Shown here in pieces: positions 23,087-33,028 of a stretch of 64,000 bases of DNA. A program made the translations under genes and the position numbers. The first letter of the stretch is position 1; each line of letters opens with the position of its first letter. Origin of the DNA: Eutreptiella sp. 'Long Island Sound 2002' (Eukaryota > Euglenozoa > Euglenophyceae > Eutreptiales > Eutreptiaceae); NCBI GenBank assembly GCA_964036045.1, contig OZ038384.1, positions 58,129,355-58,193,354 of the forward strand. Direction: 5' to 3'. Below the pieces are notes generated by a model that had not been told where the DNA came from, did not search any database, and saw nothing but the letters and a program-made list of their open reading frames with translations.

Positions 23087-25961
23087 ACATGAGCATGAGC
23101 ATCAGCACGGACACTATGCGGAAAACAATGTCCGATCAGGTGGCTGATCAGGTGGCTGCTCAGCTAGATTCTTGAAAGCGTTTAGATTTCAAGCTCATCG
23201 CGGAGAAGTTTGCCTGTGGTGAGCCCTTGCGGTGCCAATTCAGTGAAGATGGGGATGAGGAAGACAAACCAGTGGTGTCCGCAGGTACTGTTGTTTGTGC
23301 GCTTCACCTCCTCCTTTTGGGAGTTCCACATGTGGTTTCCCGGTTGAGCAACAGATTCAGCATGGGTTTTCAGGATCCTAACAAGGTTTGGTCCCTTGGT
23401 TGTGCGTCATTGTCCTTGTTGGGTGCAACCATCGTTCTTGCCTCTAGTGTGAAGATCGTGACACGCACCATGCTTTGCTATAGCTGCTGCTTGTCCCACT
23501 ATGACCTAATTGGATACAGTGACGCCAAAGAGGCAGAAGGAATGCAAGAGCCCCAAGCCCACATGAGAAGCCTGAGGCCGAGGGTGAGGCCAAGCTGGCC
23601 ACCAAGGCCGGGTCCAAGAGGAAGGGTCAGAGGCTGCGAGTGGAACGCGGCAGAAGAAGCGCGGGGGCTTGACTCTGCCGAAGAACAAGATGGCTGCAGC
23701 TAAGAAGTAGGTGGCCAAGGAAGTCAATTGATAAGTAGAGGTAGGTCGACGAATTCTGGTGATGAGTGGTAGTTTAGTTCATACTGATTTCTTTTTTTGA
23801 GAGAAGGAATCAAATGATATAATTCGGTTGTCAGTGTGATGCCCATCTATTCGCAATATTGGGAGTTCACATACCGTTTTGTGCATTGATCCTTGAGAAC
23901 TAACGGGAGATGCATTTTTCGTAGTATCAATCAGACGTTTGAAGACACTGAACCATCATTGTCAGGATCCTGACAAGGAAATGGCACCTTGTGCGGTGGA
24001 CCCAACTCAGTGCTTGTCAGGCTCACACCTTTTTGATAGCACTAGCTCACCAGATGAGCCGTTTTGGAACTGGTGATTTCTCTTCTTTCAAAACAACCCA
24101 GTGACACAGCGCCTATTCTCATGTAGTAGATATTGCACATCACGATGACAAGATCATTTGGTGACATCATGACATCATTGCATTACCTTGTGCACGGATG
24201 ATACATTGAATGAACTTATCACTGCTGAGATGGAACTTTGCTCGCCTTTTTTTTTTCTTCATTTTTGACTAGTTTTTTTGTTTAACACTTTGTTGTGTTT
24301 AGCACTATTATGGATGTTTCCAATGAGCCACAGCAAGATGTTAATCCCGAAGAAGAGCCTCGTGATGAAGAAGGTGTTGATGAAGATGACAAGATGTCAA
24401 GAGTTGGTTGATGCTTTTGAAGCAAGTGAGTGCAATCATTCCATGGTGCAAAGCATTGGCCTTGGCCTCAGGCACTAATGTGAAGTAAAACTATCATGTG
24501 CAAAACTCTTGCTTTCTCTCATGGCATGTTGGAGCATGTGGTCCTAGCTGTCTTGTCATATTAGGGCTTGGGCTTTGGTTGAGGTTCAACTTCGTCTTTT
24601 TGCAAGGTTCTGTTAAAGTGTACTTTTTGAATGGGTCTCTTATCGTTTTAATCCGAGCACGGCTGGGAGTGGGTCTCTTAAATGGTCGTTTGCTGGTGGA
24701 TCTACTGTTGGGGGGGGGGGTATGCACTGTCTTGTCCTTGTCAGGATCCTAACAATGACCGTGTATCGTGAAATCGTTAAATCGTTATCATATAGTGCGC
24801 AAGTAATTCTATTGTGTAGTCATTGTTAGGGACCTGACATTGAAGGCACTACCCCGTTAATGCAGCTCGGTCTACAGTATATCACCACATAACTAAGCAG
24901 ATCCTTGCCAGGATCCTGACAGCACAAGGTTTGTTGCGGTGCTGGACAATTTGGCATCAAATCCCCCACAAGGACCGGAAAGAACTCGAAAACCACGCAC
25001 AAAGCGAACGGACAGAACCAGTTGCCTTGATAGTATAGTGCTTACTCCCTACAACCCCCCCCAAAAAAGTAGTGAAACCAACCACATGACGGCCCCCCGA
25101 TGAACATGTGAAAACTCTGGTAAAAAAGAGCTCTGTGGTCAAGAAACAGACTGTGGGTTTTTCATTTATTTTGGTTAAAACTGGCTTAGAAAGGGGTAAA
25201 TTTGAGGTGCCGAACAGAGGCGATGTTGAAGTTGCTCTGAGAGGGTGTTTTTAGGGGTAGTTTTTTGCTGTCAGGTTTGACTTCGCGTTGCCACTTGCAT
25301 ATGTCCTAGTTGGGCCGTCTAAGCGTGGGGTGTATTGCCCCCTCTTCCCTGTGTTATGTTGCATTCCAATGTGCAATGGAGTTTCCTGGTCTCTCAGTTT
25401 CCCTAGTGGAAGGCCATGGCATCACAATAGGCCCCTTATGGCCACAAGACCAGTCTGGACTCCAGTTGCCAGGCTTGTGGAGCTGTAGCCCTGTTGTGCT
25501 TTGCTGATAGTGGTGTCATTTCATTCATGTCTTTCCTCTTCTCACCACAGATTGGTGATCCAGAACTCTTTAGCCTTTTGTTACCAGAACTCTTTAGCCC
25601 TTTGTTACAATTCCCACATCAGATAAAGTGGAGCACTTTCAGAGCTTCACAGTCCAGAAATGGCTGCAGATGAAGCCTGCCGGCACCGGCAGGGGAGTGG
25701 GCGCCGCGACGCCACAATGATCAGCAATACTGGGACCAACAGTCCACTCTGGCCCAACAAATTCGCTTTTCTTCCCCCACTCCTCATAGACACAGACAAC
25801 ACCGCTCAACACAGGGTCACACAACAAAACACTGTTGTACTACACCGTAACACACCTCGCGTAAAACAAACCTGCCTTTGTTTCCCACACATGTGGGTGC
25901 TTTCCCGGGGGTATTTCGTCCACAAGCCAGGGTTCGAAACTTTTGGCTGCCACGCACAAAC
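23087..25961. other. Mostly non-coding, palindrome-rich
   Basis: It carries most of the best palindrome copies and a G run at 24711-24720. The only frame listed separately is a short acidic one at 24310-24411. An R/P-rich frame at 23560-23700 is low in complexity and is not called. Confidence 0.4.
24310..24411 (+). CDS. Short acidic ORF (33 residues)
   Basis: ATG at 24310 opens a frame rich in Glu and Asp (a run of EEEPRDEEGVDEDD) ending TGA at 24409-24411. A donor-like AA|GTGAGTG lies just after at about 24428, so this could be the first coding exon of a spliced gene if a frame correction is allowed. A chance frame is equally possible. Confidence 0.2.
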   Translation: MDVSNEPQQDVNPEEEPRDEEGVDEDDKMSRVG

Positions 25962-26741
25962 ATGTCGTCACCTTGCCGGAGGAAGTCTCACCTTCCTGTT
26001 GCTCAGCTGATGTCTGACGCCACCGAAGCTCAAAAGCGGCCTGCAGAAGACGCCGAGTCGGAGGAGGCCCCAAAACCCAAACGGATCCGGGTACCCCGCC
26101 CAAAAGCCAAGAGGGCACAGGGGATATGGGTCCTGATGTGCGATGTCCATAAGACTCTCCTTGCAGCATTGACGAAGCATTTGCCAGGGATCACTGAGCT
26201 GGAGTTCATGGACAATTTTCGCAGTGCATTTGCTAAGTTTGAGAAGCCAGGACAAGCTGAGGAGCTTGCAGCCAAGACAGGAGAGTTCCATATTGCAGGA
26301 GAGCCGGTGACCACCGCCACCAAGAACAAACAAGGGGAGCAGAAGAACGAGTTGTTCATTGCAATGAATGTGAAACGCATGCTGTTTTCGATTTTCAAGG
26401 CTGAGTACGAGGGGTGTGTTCTTGCCTGATGCTGTTTCCAGATCGTCCTGCGCATGGCCCGTGGTCAGGGATATGAAGCGAGTGCCAAACATCTGGCGGA
26501 CACAGCCAGAAACACACAGCGGAACGAAATGGTCCAGTTCCCCACACAAGGGCTCGGGCTTTCGGGGCTGGAGGAGCTGTGGAGCCATCTGAAAATTTAT
26601 TTCCATGGCTTCCAGATGCCATACAGGTGTGGGACTCATTTTGGAGCTTCCAAGCTTTGTTTTTCAGGGACTCTGTGTGGCTTCGGAGGATATGGGGCTC
26701 GGATTACACAAGCTCAGCAGTGCAATCAAGTCATGTCCTAG
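25962..26741 (+). CDS. Candidate gene with small introns, basic N-terminus
   Basis: The first exon runs from an ATG at 25962 (or 26010) to about 26410. It encodes an acidic then basic N-terminal tail (EEAPKPKRIRVPRPKAKR, a likely nuclear localisation signal) and a globular part with an EFMDNFRSAFAKFEKPGQ helix. The frame meets a stop at 26427-26429, but a T-rich GTTTCCAG at 26434-26441 is followed in phase by a second protein-like stretch (VLRMARGQGYEASAKHLADT) to about 26627. A donor-like GTGTGGG and an acceptor with TTTGTTTTTCAG (ending near 26670) suggest another intron of about 40 bp. The donor of the first intron is uncertain; choices give 24 or 72 bp. Function unknown. A nuclear basic protein is an inference from composition only. 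Confidence 0.4.
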
Positions 26742-27607
26742 TGGACCACTTGAGATGCACCAAGCAAAAATACAACAACGCACGAACATGACATGTCTTC
26801 TTGCACAGCTCTCTGCAGGTGTAAGAAAGCGGAATCACGGACATCATTAGCAGCACTAACATTATTCTTGAAGTTGCCTGTTGCGCAGATACACATCAAC
26901 ACAGCAACTGCATTTGAGGCTCAGTGTTTGAGCATTGTGTGTTCTTCTGTTTGCTTTTGTCTTTGAAGCTTCAGGGCAGGGCAGAGTAGCAGAGGCAATT
27001 CACAGCACAGATATGTCAGATCAGATGTTCCACAGGTGGATTTTGGCTGCATGTCACCCACAGGCCATGGGATGATTTCTTTCCAATGTGTTATTTATCA
27101 AATCATCATTATCATAGATTATCAATGCCCAATATTCCCGCCCCAAACCCTGCAAGTGGCAGAAGGCCGAATTGTTTGATACATTTGGTTGCATACAGTA
27201 GTTGGAGCAGAGTTAAAGGCATCTGACCCATGTGTCCTGAAATAGCTGACAGTGTCGCCTCAACAGAAAAATCCAAGCCTCACGCCAGGAGGATAGGATC
27301 GTTCGTGCAATCGCTAAATTGCATGCCCCGCCTTAGGGTTCAGCTAAGCTGAGTCTGGGACTGTGCCATGGGGAGCAAGTTGTTTGGCTGCGGCAGTGGC
27401 TGTGGTTATGGCTTTGTGCCCAGGAGGTATCAGCTATTCATTCTGGCTGTGTGGCTCTGGCTGCGGGCCTTGGTATCTTCCTGGTGTCCACTCACACAGG
27501 AACAGCCACATTTTCTTTGCAGATGAAATGTGATGAGGTCTCTGCTCCCTCTGATCAAACGTCACCAGACACCCCCGCCTCTCCTGTGCTTCATCCCTGC
27601 CCCCCTG
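26742..27607. other. Intergenic DNA; no gene seen
   Basis: No coding frame and no strong repeat. T-rich stretches followed by CAG occur but lead into no open frame. Confidence 0.5.
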
Positions 27608-27885
27608 TGTGACTATTTTTTTTGGGCGTAAATCGCGTTTTTTTTTTGGCGCAAGTCAAGTGTGGAAAAACAACTTTGAAAATGTATGGCACGCGACTTA
27701 CGCTTTTTTTGTGACGTGACCTACGCCTAAAAAAAAAGATGCGACTTGCGCTTTCAAAAAACAATTACTTCCGCTTTTTTTGTTACACAACCTACACTTT
27801 TTTCGATACGTGAATTACGGCAGAAAAAAAAAGAGCGAGATACGCTTTTTTTTTTTTCAAAAAAAAACGCAATTTACGCCAACAA
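27608..27885. repeat. A/T-tract array with GCGACTTACGC linkers
   Basis: About ten runs of 6-12 A or T are separated by linkers that are variants of GCGACTTACGC, in both orientations, at intervals of roughly 25-35 bp. Similar linkers occur at 43255-43390. It abuts the 85-bp satellite. Confidence 0.8.
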
Positions 27886-27904
27886 GCAGAAAAACCCCCC
27901 ACTG

Positions 27905-30900
27905 CTGATTGTGCCCCCCGCTCTGAAACGTTGGGGACCCCCAAGATGGCAGGGTGATGTAGCCAATCTGCCCATTTGTGGGCCATTGCTGATTTCGTCC
28001 CCCGCTTTGAAGCGTTGGGGACCCCCAAGATGGCAAGGGTGATGTAGCCAATGTGCCCACTTGTGGGCCAGTGCTGATTTTGTCCCCCGCTCTGAAACGT
28101 TGGGGACCCCCAAGATGGCAGGGTGATGTAGCCAATCTATCCACTTGTGGGCCATTGCTGATTTTGTCCCCCGCTTTGAAGCGTTGGGGACCCCCAAGAT
28201 GGCAAGGGTGATGTAGCCAATCTGCCCACTTGTGGGCCATTGCTGATTTCGTCCCCCGCTTTGAAGCGTTGGGGACCCCCAAGATGGCAAGGGTGATGTA
28301 GCCAATGTGCCCACTTGTGGGCCATTGCTGATTTCGTCCCCCGCTTTGAAGTGTTGGGGACCCCCAAGATGGCAAGGGTGATGTAGCCAATGTGCCCACT
28401 TGTGGGCCAGTGCTGATTTTGTCCCCCGCTCTGAAACGTTGGGGACCCCCAAGATGGCAGGGTGATGTAGCCAATCTGCCCACTTGTGGGCCATTGCTGA
28501 TTTCGTCCCCCGCTTTGAAGCGTTGGGGACCCCCAAGATGGCAAGGGTGATGTAGCCAATGTGCCCACTTGTGGGCCAGTGCTGATTTTGTCCCCCGCTT
28601 TGAAGCGTTGGGGACCCCCAAGATGGCAGGAGTGATGTAGCCAATCTATCCACTTGTGGGCCAGTGCTGATTTTGTCCCCCGCTTTGAAGCTTTGGGGAC
28701 CCCCAAGACAGCAAGGCTAATGTAGCCAATCTGCGCACTTGTGGGCCATTGCTGATTTTGTCCCCCGCTTTGAAGCGTTGGGGACCCCCCAGATGGCATG
28801 GGTGATGTAGCCAATGTGCCCACTTGTGGGCCATTGCTGAATTTGTCCCCCGCTTTGAAGCGTTGGGGACCCCCAAGATGGCAGGGGTGATGTAGCCAAT
28901 CTCTCCACTTGTGGGCCAGTGCTGATGTTGTCCCCCGCTTTGAAGCTTTGGGAACCCCCAAGACAGCAAGGCTAATGTAGCCAATCTGCCCACTTGTGGG
29001 CCATTGCTGATTTTGTCCCCCGCTTTGAAGCGTTGGGGACCCCCAAGATGGCAGGAGTGATGTAGCCAATCTATCCACTTGTGGGCCAGTGCTGATTTTG
29101 TCCCCCGCTTTGAAGCGTTGGGGACCCCCAAGACAGCAAGGCTAATGTAGCCAATCTGCCCACTTGTGGGCCATTGCTGATTTTGTCCCCCGCTTTGAAG
29201 CGTTGGGGACCCCCCAGATGGCATGGGTGATGTAGCCAATGTGCCCACTTGTGGGCCATTGCTGATTTTGTCCCCCGCTTTGAAGCGTTGGGGACCCCCA
29301 AGATGGCAGGGGTGATGTAGCCAATCTCTCCACTTGTGGGCCAGTGCTGATGTTGTCCCCCGCTTTGAAGCTTTGGGAACCCCCAAAACAGCAAGGCTAA
29401 TGTAGCCAATCTGCCCACTTGTGGGCCATTGCTGATTTTGTCCCCCGCTTTGAAGCGTTGGGGACCCCCAAGATGGCAAGGCTAATGTAGCCAATCTGCC
29501 CAAGTCTGGGCCATTGCTGATTTTTTATCCCGCTTTGAAGCGTTGGGGACCCCCAAGATGGCACGGGTGATGTAGCCAATCTCTCCACTTGTGGGCCAGT
29601 GCTGATTTTGTCCCCCGCTTTGAAGCGTTGGGGACCCCCAAGACGGTGGGGGTGATGTAGCCAATCTGCGCACTTGTGGGCCATTGCTGATTTTGTCCCC
29701 CGCTTTGAAGCGTTGGGGTCCCCCAAGACGGCAAGGCTAATGTAGCCAATGTGCCCACTTGTGGGCCACTGCTGATTTTGTCCCCTGCTTTGAAGCGTTG
29801 AGGACCCCCTAGATGGTGGGGGTGATGTAGCCAATCTGCCCACTTGTGGGCCATTGCTGATATTGTCCCCCGCTTTAAAGCGTTGGGGACCCCCGGATGG
29901 CATGGGTGATGTAGCCAATGTGCCCACTTGTGGGCCATTGCTGATTTTGTCCCCCGCTTTGAAGCGTTGGGGACCCCCAAGACGGTGGGGCCGATGTAGC
30001 CGATCGGTCCACATGTGGGCCAGTGCTAATTTTGTCCCCCGCTTCAAAGCGTTGGGGACCCCCCAAACGGCAAGGGTGATGTAGCCAATGTGCCCACGTG
30101 TGGGCTATTGCTGATTTTGTCCCCCGCTTTGAAGCGTTGGGGACCCCCAAGACAGTGGGGCTGATGTAGCCGATCGGTCCACCTGTGGGCTAGTGCTAAT
30201 TTTGTCCCCCGCTTGGAAGCGTTGGGGACCCCCAAGACGGCAAGGGTGATGTAGCCAATGTGCCCACTTGTGGGCCACTGCTGATTTTGTCCCCCGCTTT
30301 GAAGCGTTCGGGACCCCCAAGATGGCAGGAGTGATGTAGCCTATCTATCCACTTGTGGGCCATTGCTGATTTTGTCCCGCGCTTTGAAGTTTTGGGGACC
30401 TCCAAGATGGCACGACTGATGTAGCCAATCTGCCCACTTGTGGGCCATTGCTCATTTTGTCCCCCGCTTTGAAGTGTTGGGGACCCCCAAGACAGCAAGG
30501 CTAATGTAGCCATGGGCCACTGCTGGTTTTGTCCCCCGCTTTGAAGCGTTGGGGACCCCCAAGATGGCACGGTGGTGTAGCCGATCGGTCCACCTTTGGG
30601 CCAGTGCTAATTTTGTCCCTTGCTTTGAAGCATTGGGGACCCCAAGACGGTGGGGCTGATGTAGCCAATGTGCCCACTTGTGGGCCAATGCTGATGTTGT
30701 CCCCTGCTTTGAAGCGTTGGGGACCCCCAAGACGGCAGGGGTGCTGTAGCCAATGTGCCTGCTTGTGGGCCACTGATTATTTTATCCCCCGCTTTGAAGC
30801 GTTGGGGACCCCCAGGATGGCACGAGTGATGTAGGAAATGTGCCCACTTGAGGGGTAGTGCTGATTTTGTCCCCCGCTTTGAAGCGTTGGGGACCCCCAA

Positions 30901-30990
30901 GACGGTGGGGGTGGTGTAGCCATGGGCCACTGCTGATTTTGTTTCCCGCTTTGAAGCGTTGCGGACCCCCAAGATGGCAGTGTGATGTAG
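27905..30990. repeat. 85-bp satellite array, about 36 units
   Basis: Units of mostly 84-86 bp read GTTGGGGACCCCCAAGATGG, GGTGATGTAGCCAAT, TGCCCACTTGTGGGCC, then TTGCTGATTTTGTCCCCCGC and TTTGAAGC. Each unit contains three short inverted repeats: TTGGGG with CCCCAA, GCCCAC with GTGGGC, and CGCTT with AAGCG. Minor unit types (TTGGGAACC with ACAGCAAGG; GCCGATCGGTCCAC) are interleaved in a higher-order pattern, and units become more diverged and gapped beyond 30.3 kb. Minus-strand open frames of over 300 residues are a by-product of the unit and are not genes. Confidence 0.95.
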
Positions 30991-30999
30991 CCTTGAGCA

Positions 31000-31479
31000 T
31001 GCTGGTTGATGGGCAACGAGTCATTGCACCATCAAGTTTGCAATGTTGTGCCCCCCTTTGCTTCACACAGGGGGCCGTGCTAGACATACCCATTTGATAT
31101 TGGCATTTCCAACATGTGAGGGTTTCGAGTCCCTGGTAGAGTGGGCAGCTCTTGAAGTGCTCCCGGCCGGACACCACACCTTATAGCCACCTTCAACACC
31201 TGCCCCCGGTACCCATAGCAACCCAAACCCCACACCGGGCACCGGAGGAGTACCATACCTGGACAAAGACAAACAATACCACTACCCCACCCCCGTCTAG
31301 CAGCTCGCCACCACACTTAGCTGACCTGCAGACACCAGACGGATCAAACGACCGGAGGAGTCCGTTCACACCCCCCTATACTACGCTGCCCTTCGCCTAG
31401 ACACCCTCCGGGGACACCTACAGAAGCCCCGGCTCCAACTGGCTCTGGAGCAACTGCCCTTGGTCACCAGGCACCACCG
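31000..31479. other. Satellite edge and C-rich DNA; no gene seen
   Basis: The satellite degrades at about 30990. The following CCACCCCC-rich DNA opens several short frames without coding character. Confidence 0.45.
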
Positions 31480-31788
31480 ATGGTCCACACGACGCTTCGT
31501 CCACATCCACATCAAATGCACCCAGTGCATTTGCACACTGGAGAATCTCTTGCCTCCCCAGCCTCCAACTGCGAGGACGTGCCCCCAGATGGGAAGTCGG
31601 TGAAGGGCAATTATAATGCCCCTCCACAAACCACGCAGTCCACTGCCTTGTCTAACCCTGCCACCAGTGATGATGCTGGTCCATACGTGCTCATCCGTGG
31701 GAAGCGTGCCAAGGTTCCCGAGGCATACCCAAACGGCGTAGAGGGTTGGTTGGTGAACAACAAACGGTTTATTCAAGAGCTGGAATAG
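31480..31788 (+). CDS. Possible coding fragment, unidentified
   Basis: The frame ends TAG at 31786-31788. Its last 50 residues are protein-like (GPYVLIRGKRAKVPEAYPNG, then a Trp-bearing end), while the first half is His/Pro-rich and may be spurious. It converges with a minus-strand frame of similar quality, so at most one may be real near the overlap at 31773-31788. Confidence 0.25.
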   Translation: MVHTTLRPHPHQMHPVHLHTGESLASPASNCEDVPPDGKSVKGNYNAPPQTTQSTALSNPATSDDAGPYVLIRGKRAKVPEAYPNGVEGWLVNNKRFIQELE

Positions 31789-32126
31789 TTCACTTCAAAA
31801 GGTATCCGTGACTCTTGTCTGTGGAATAGCAATCCGCATGCAAAGCCAAAGCCATGAGACACAAAGATGGCTTTGACTTCCAGCGTGTGTTCGCCGATTT
31901 CTTGTACTTGGCTCCATGCCATTATGGTTGTGTGCACGAATGTAGTTGACCCAAGGTGACCTGACTTAGGTGGTATTGTTGTGGGCTCAAAAGAGGAGGT
32001 AGCAATATTGCCCTCGGGTTGCGAAAGCGGATCCTCCTCATCAAAAAGGAGGGGGGAAGTAGATGGGGGCAAGGACTCAAAGTCGGAGGCTGGGGCAGGA
32101 GGAGATTCTCTAGGCCGGCAACTCAC
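31773..32126 (-). CDS. Possible coding fragment, unidentified
   Basis: The frame is 117 residues, Ser/Pro/Glu-rich at first (for example LLFDEEDPLSQPEGNIATSS) and then hydrophobic (VKAIFVSHGFGFACGLLF). No start signal was chosen with confidence and no homologue is known to me. The AG-rich plus strand here could open frames by chance. Confidence 0.22.
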   Translation of the reverse strand: MSCRPRESPPAPASDFESLPPSTSPLLFDEEDPLSQPEGNIATSSFEPTTIPPKSGHLGSTTFVHTTIMAWSQVQEIGEHTLEVKAIFVSHGFGFACGLLFHRQESRIPFEVNYSSS

Positions 32127-32366
32127 TTCCCCCTCCCATCCATTCTCCGGGATAGTGTCGCGGAGTTAGACGCAGCGATGCGCATTGATGATGTGCACTG
32201 CTTCCATAATGAATTTTTTTGGCAGAGGTGTGAGGATAACATCAACATCCGCCAGGCTCCCCTGATGGCGAGCCACCTCATCACAAAAATACAATGATTC
32301 ATAGCCACATGACCAACTATCCTTTTGAAAACCCAAAGCCCGAGCATGTGTTGAAACACCCTTTGA

Positions 32367-33028
32367 TCGGAAGCATTTCAGCATTCGCTAGATGAAGGAA
32401 GTACACACAAGTGGCTCCAAAATAAGGACTTTGAAGGCCCATACTGGCACTTTGCAGTTGTCCATGCTACGAAACCAATGGAGCCCTTCACGCTCATCAC
32501 TATTAACAATGAATGGATGGCGGCGCCTCCAAGCCAAACCAACGGTGTTATGACTGGTGCCCTTGCTGCCTTCGTACTCATGATGTTCGAGCGAGACACA
32601 ATGTATGTCACCGCCGCAGCCCATGCTCACCGACTAACCGACCTCATTGTCGTACAACTTGTGGTTAAGCCAGGCAATAATGTCCTTGTCACTCGACCAA
32701 TCTCCCACAAAAAGAGGGATGGTTTCACTCACAAGTGTATCATAGGTGACCATCTGTGCTACAGTCACAAGGATATAGTAATATCCTCCCCCTTCGAAAT
32801 GGCTCGGCTACTTTGGAGGGAGTGACAAAGGACAGGCACAACAGCCTTTTGTGGGCTTTCTTTGAGGAAGATTGTTTCGGTGGTTCCACCCATGCAGTGA
32901 CCAAGAGTTCCACACTTCCCAGCTTGAAGCGCCGTTGGCCAATCAACTCTGAAGAGTACTGGGTGGGCACCTTGAAGCCTCGAACCTTCTTAGGGTGCCA
33001 CAAGGGTACACCCCCCCCCCCCCGCTAG
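32367..33028 (+). pseudogene. Unidentified coding region with one frame switch
   Basis: A frame open from 32367 to a TGA at 32823-32825 has strongly protein-like sequence throughout (WLQNKDFEGPYWHFAVVHA; TLITINNEWMAAPPSQTNG; a Met/Phe/Leu-rich helix ending LMMFERD). A second frame overlaps its end and continues to about 33028 with similar quality (HNSLLWAFFEEDCFGG; SLKRRWPINSEEYWVGTLK). A single frameshift or a short intron near 32800 would join them. No start codon with good context is visible at the upstream end, so this is probably an internal part of a larger gene or mobile element. The family is not recognised. Confidence 0.35.

Larger units (their letters stand above)
17257..24922. repeat. 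Dispersed family of palindromes, consensus TTGTYAGGATCYTGACAA
   Basis: Thirteen sites match all or half of this palindrome: 17259-17270, 17283-17297, 17305-17320, 17364-17380, 17668-17687, 22297-22310, 22341-22355, 23368-23385, 23447-23465, 23959-23976, 24013-24023, 24738-24755 with 24832-24851 nearby, and 24904-24922. The site at 23959-23976 is a perfect 18-bp palindrome. I did not notice the motif elsewhere in the window while reading. It could be a protein-binding site family, remnant transposon ends, or a simple foldback repeat. Confidence 0.7.

Noticed and set aside
27857-29503. Minus-strand frames of 250-313 residues
   Set aside because: They lie wholly inside the 85-bp satellite and consist of the unit read in rotating phases. 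There is no unique protein sequence.
27905-30990. CRISPR-like array
   Set aside because: There are no unique spacers between constant repeats; the whole 85-bp unit is repeated. The context is eukaryotic.
31105-31150. tRNA-like T-arm (GGTTTCGAGTCCC)
   Set aside because: No acceptor, D or anticodon stems could be paired around it. Similar weak hits near 17087 and 25931 fail in the same way.
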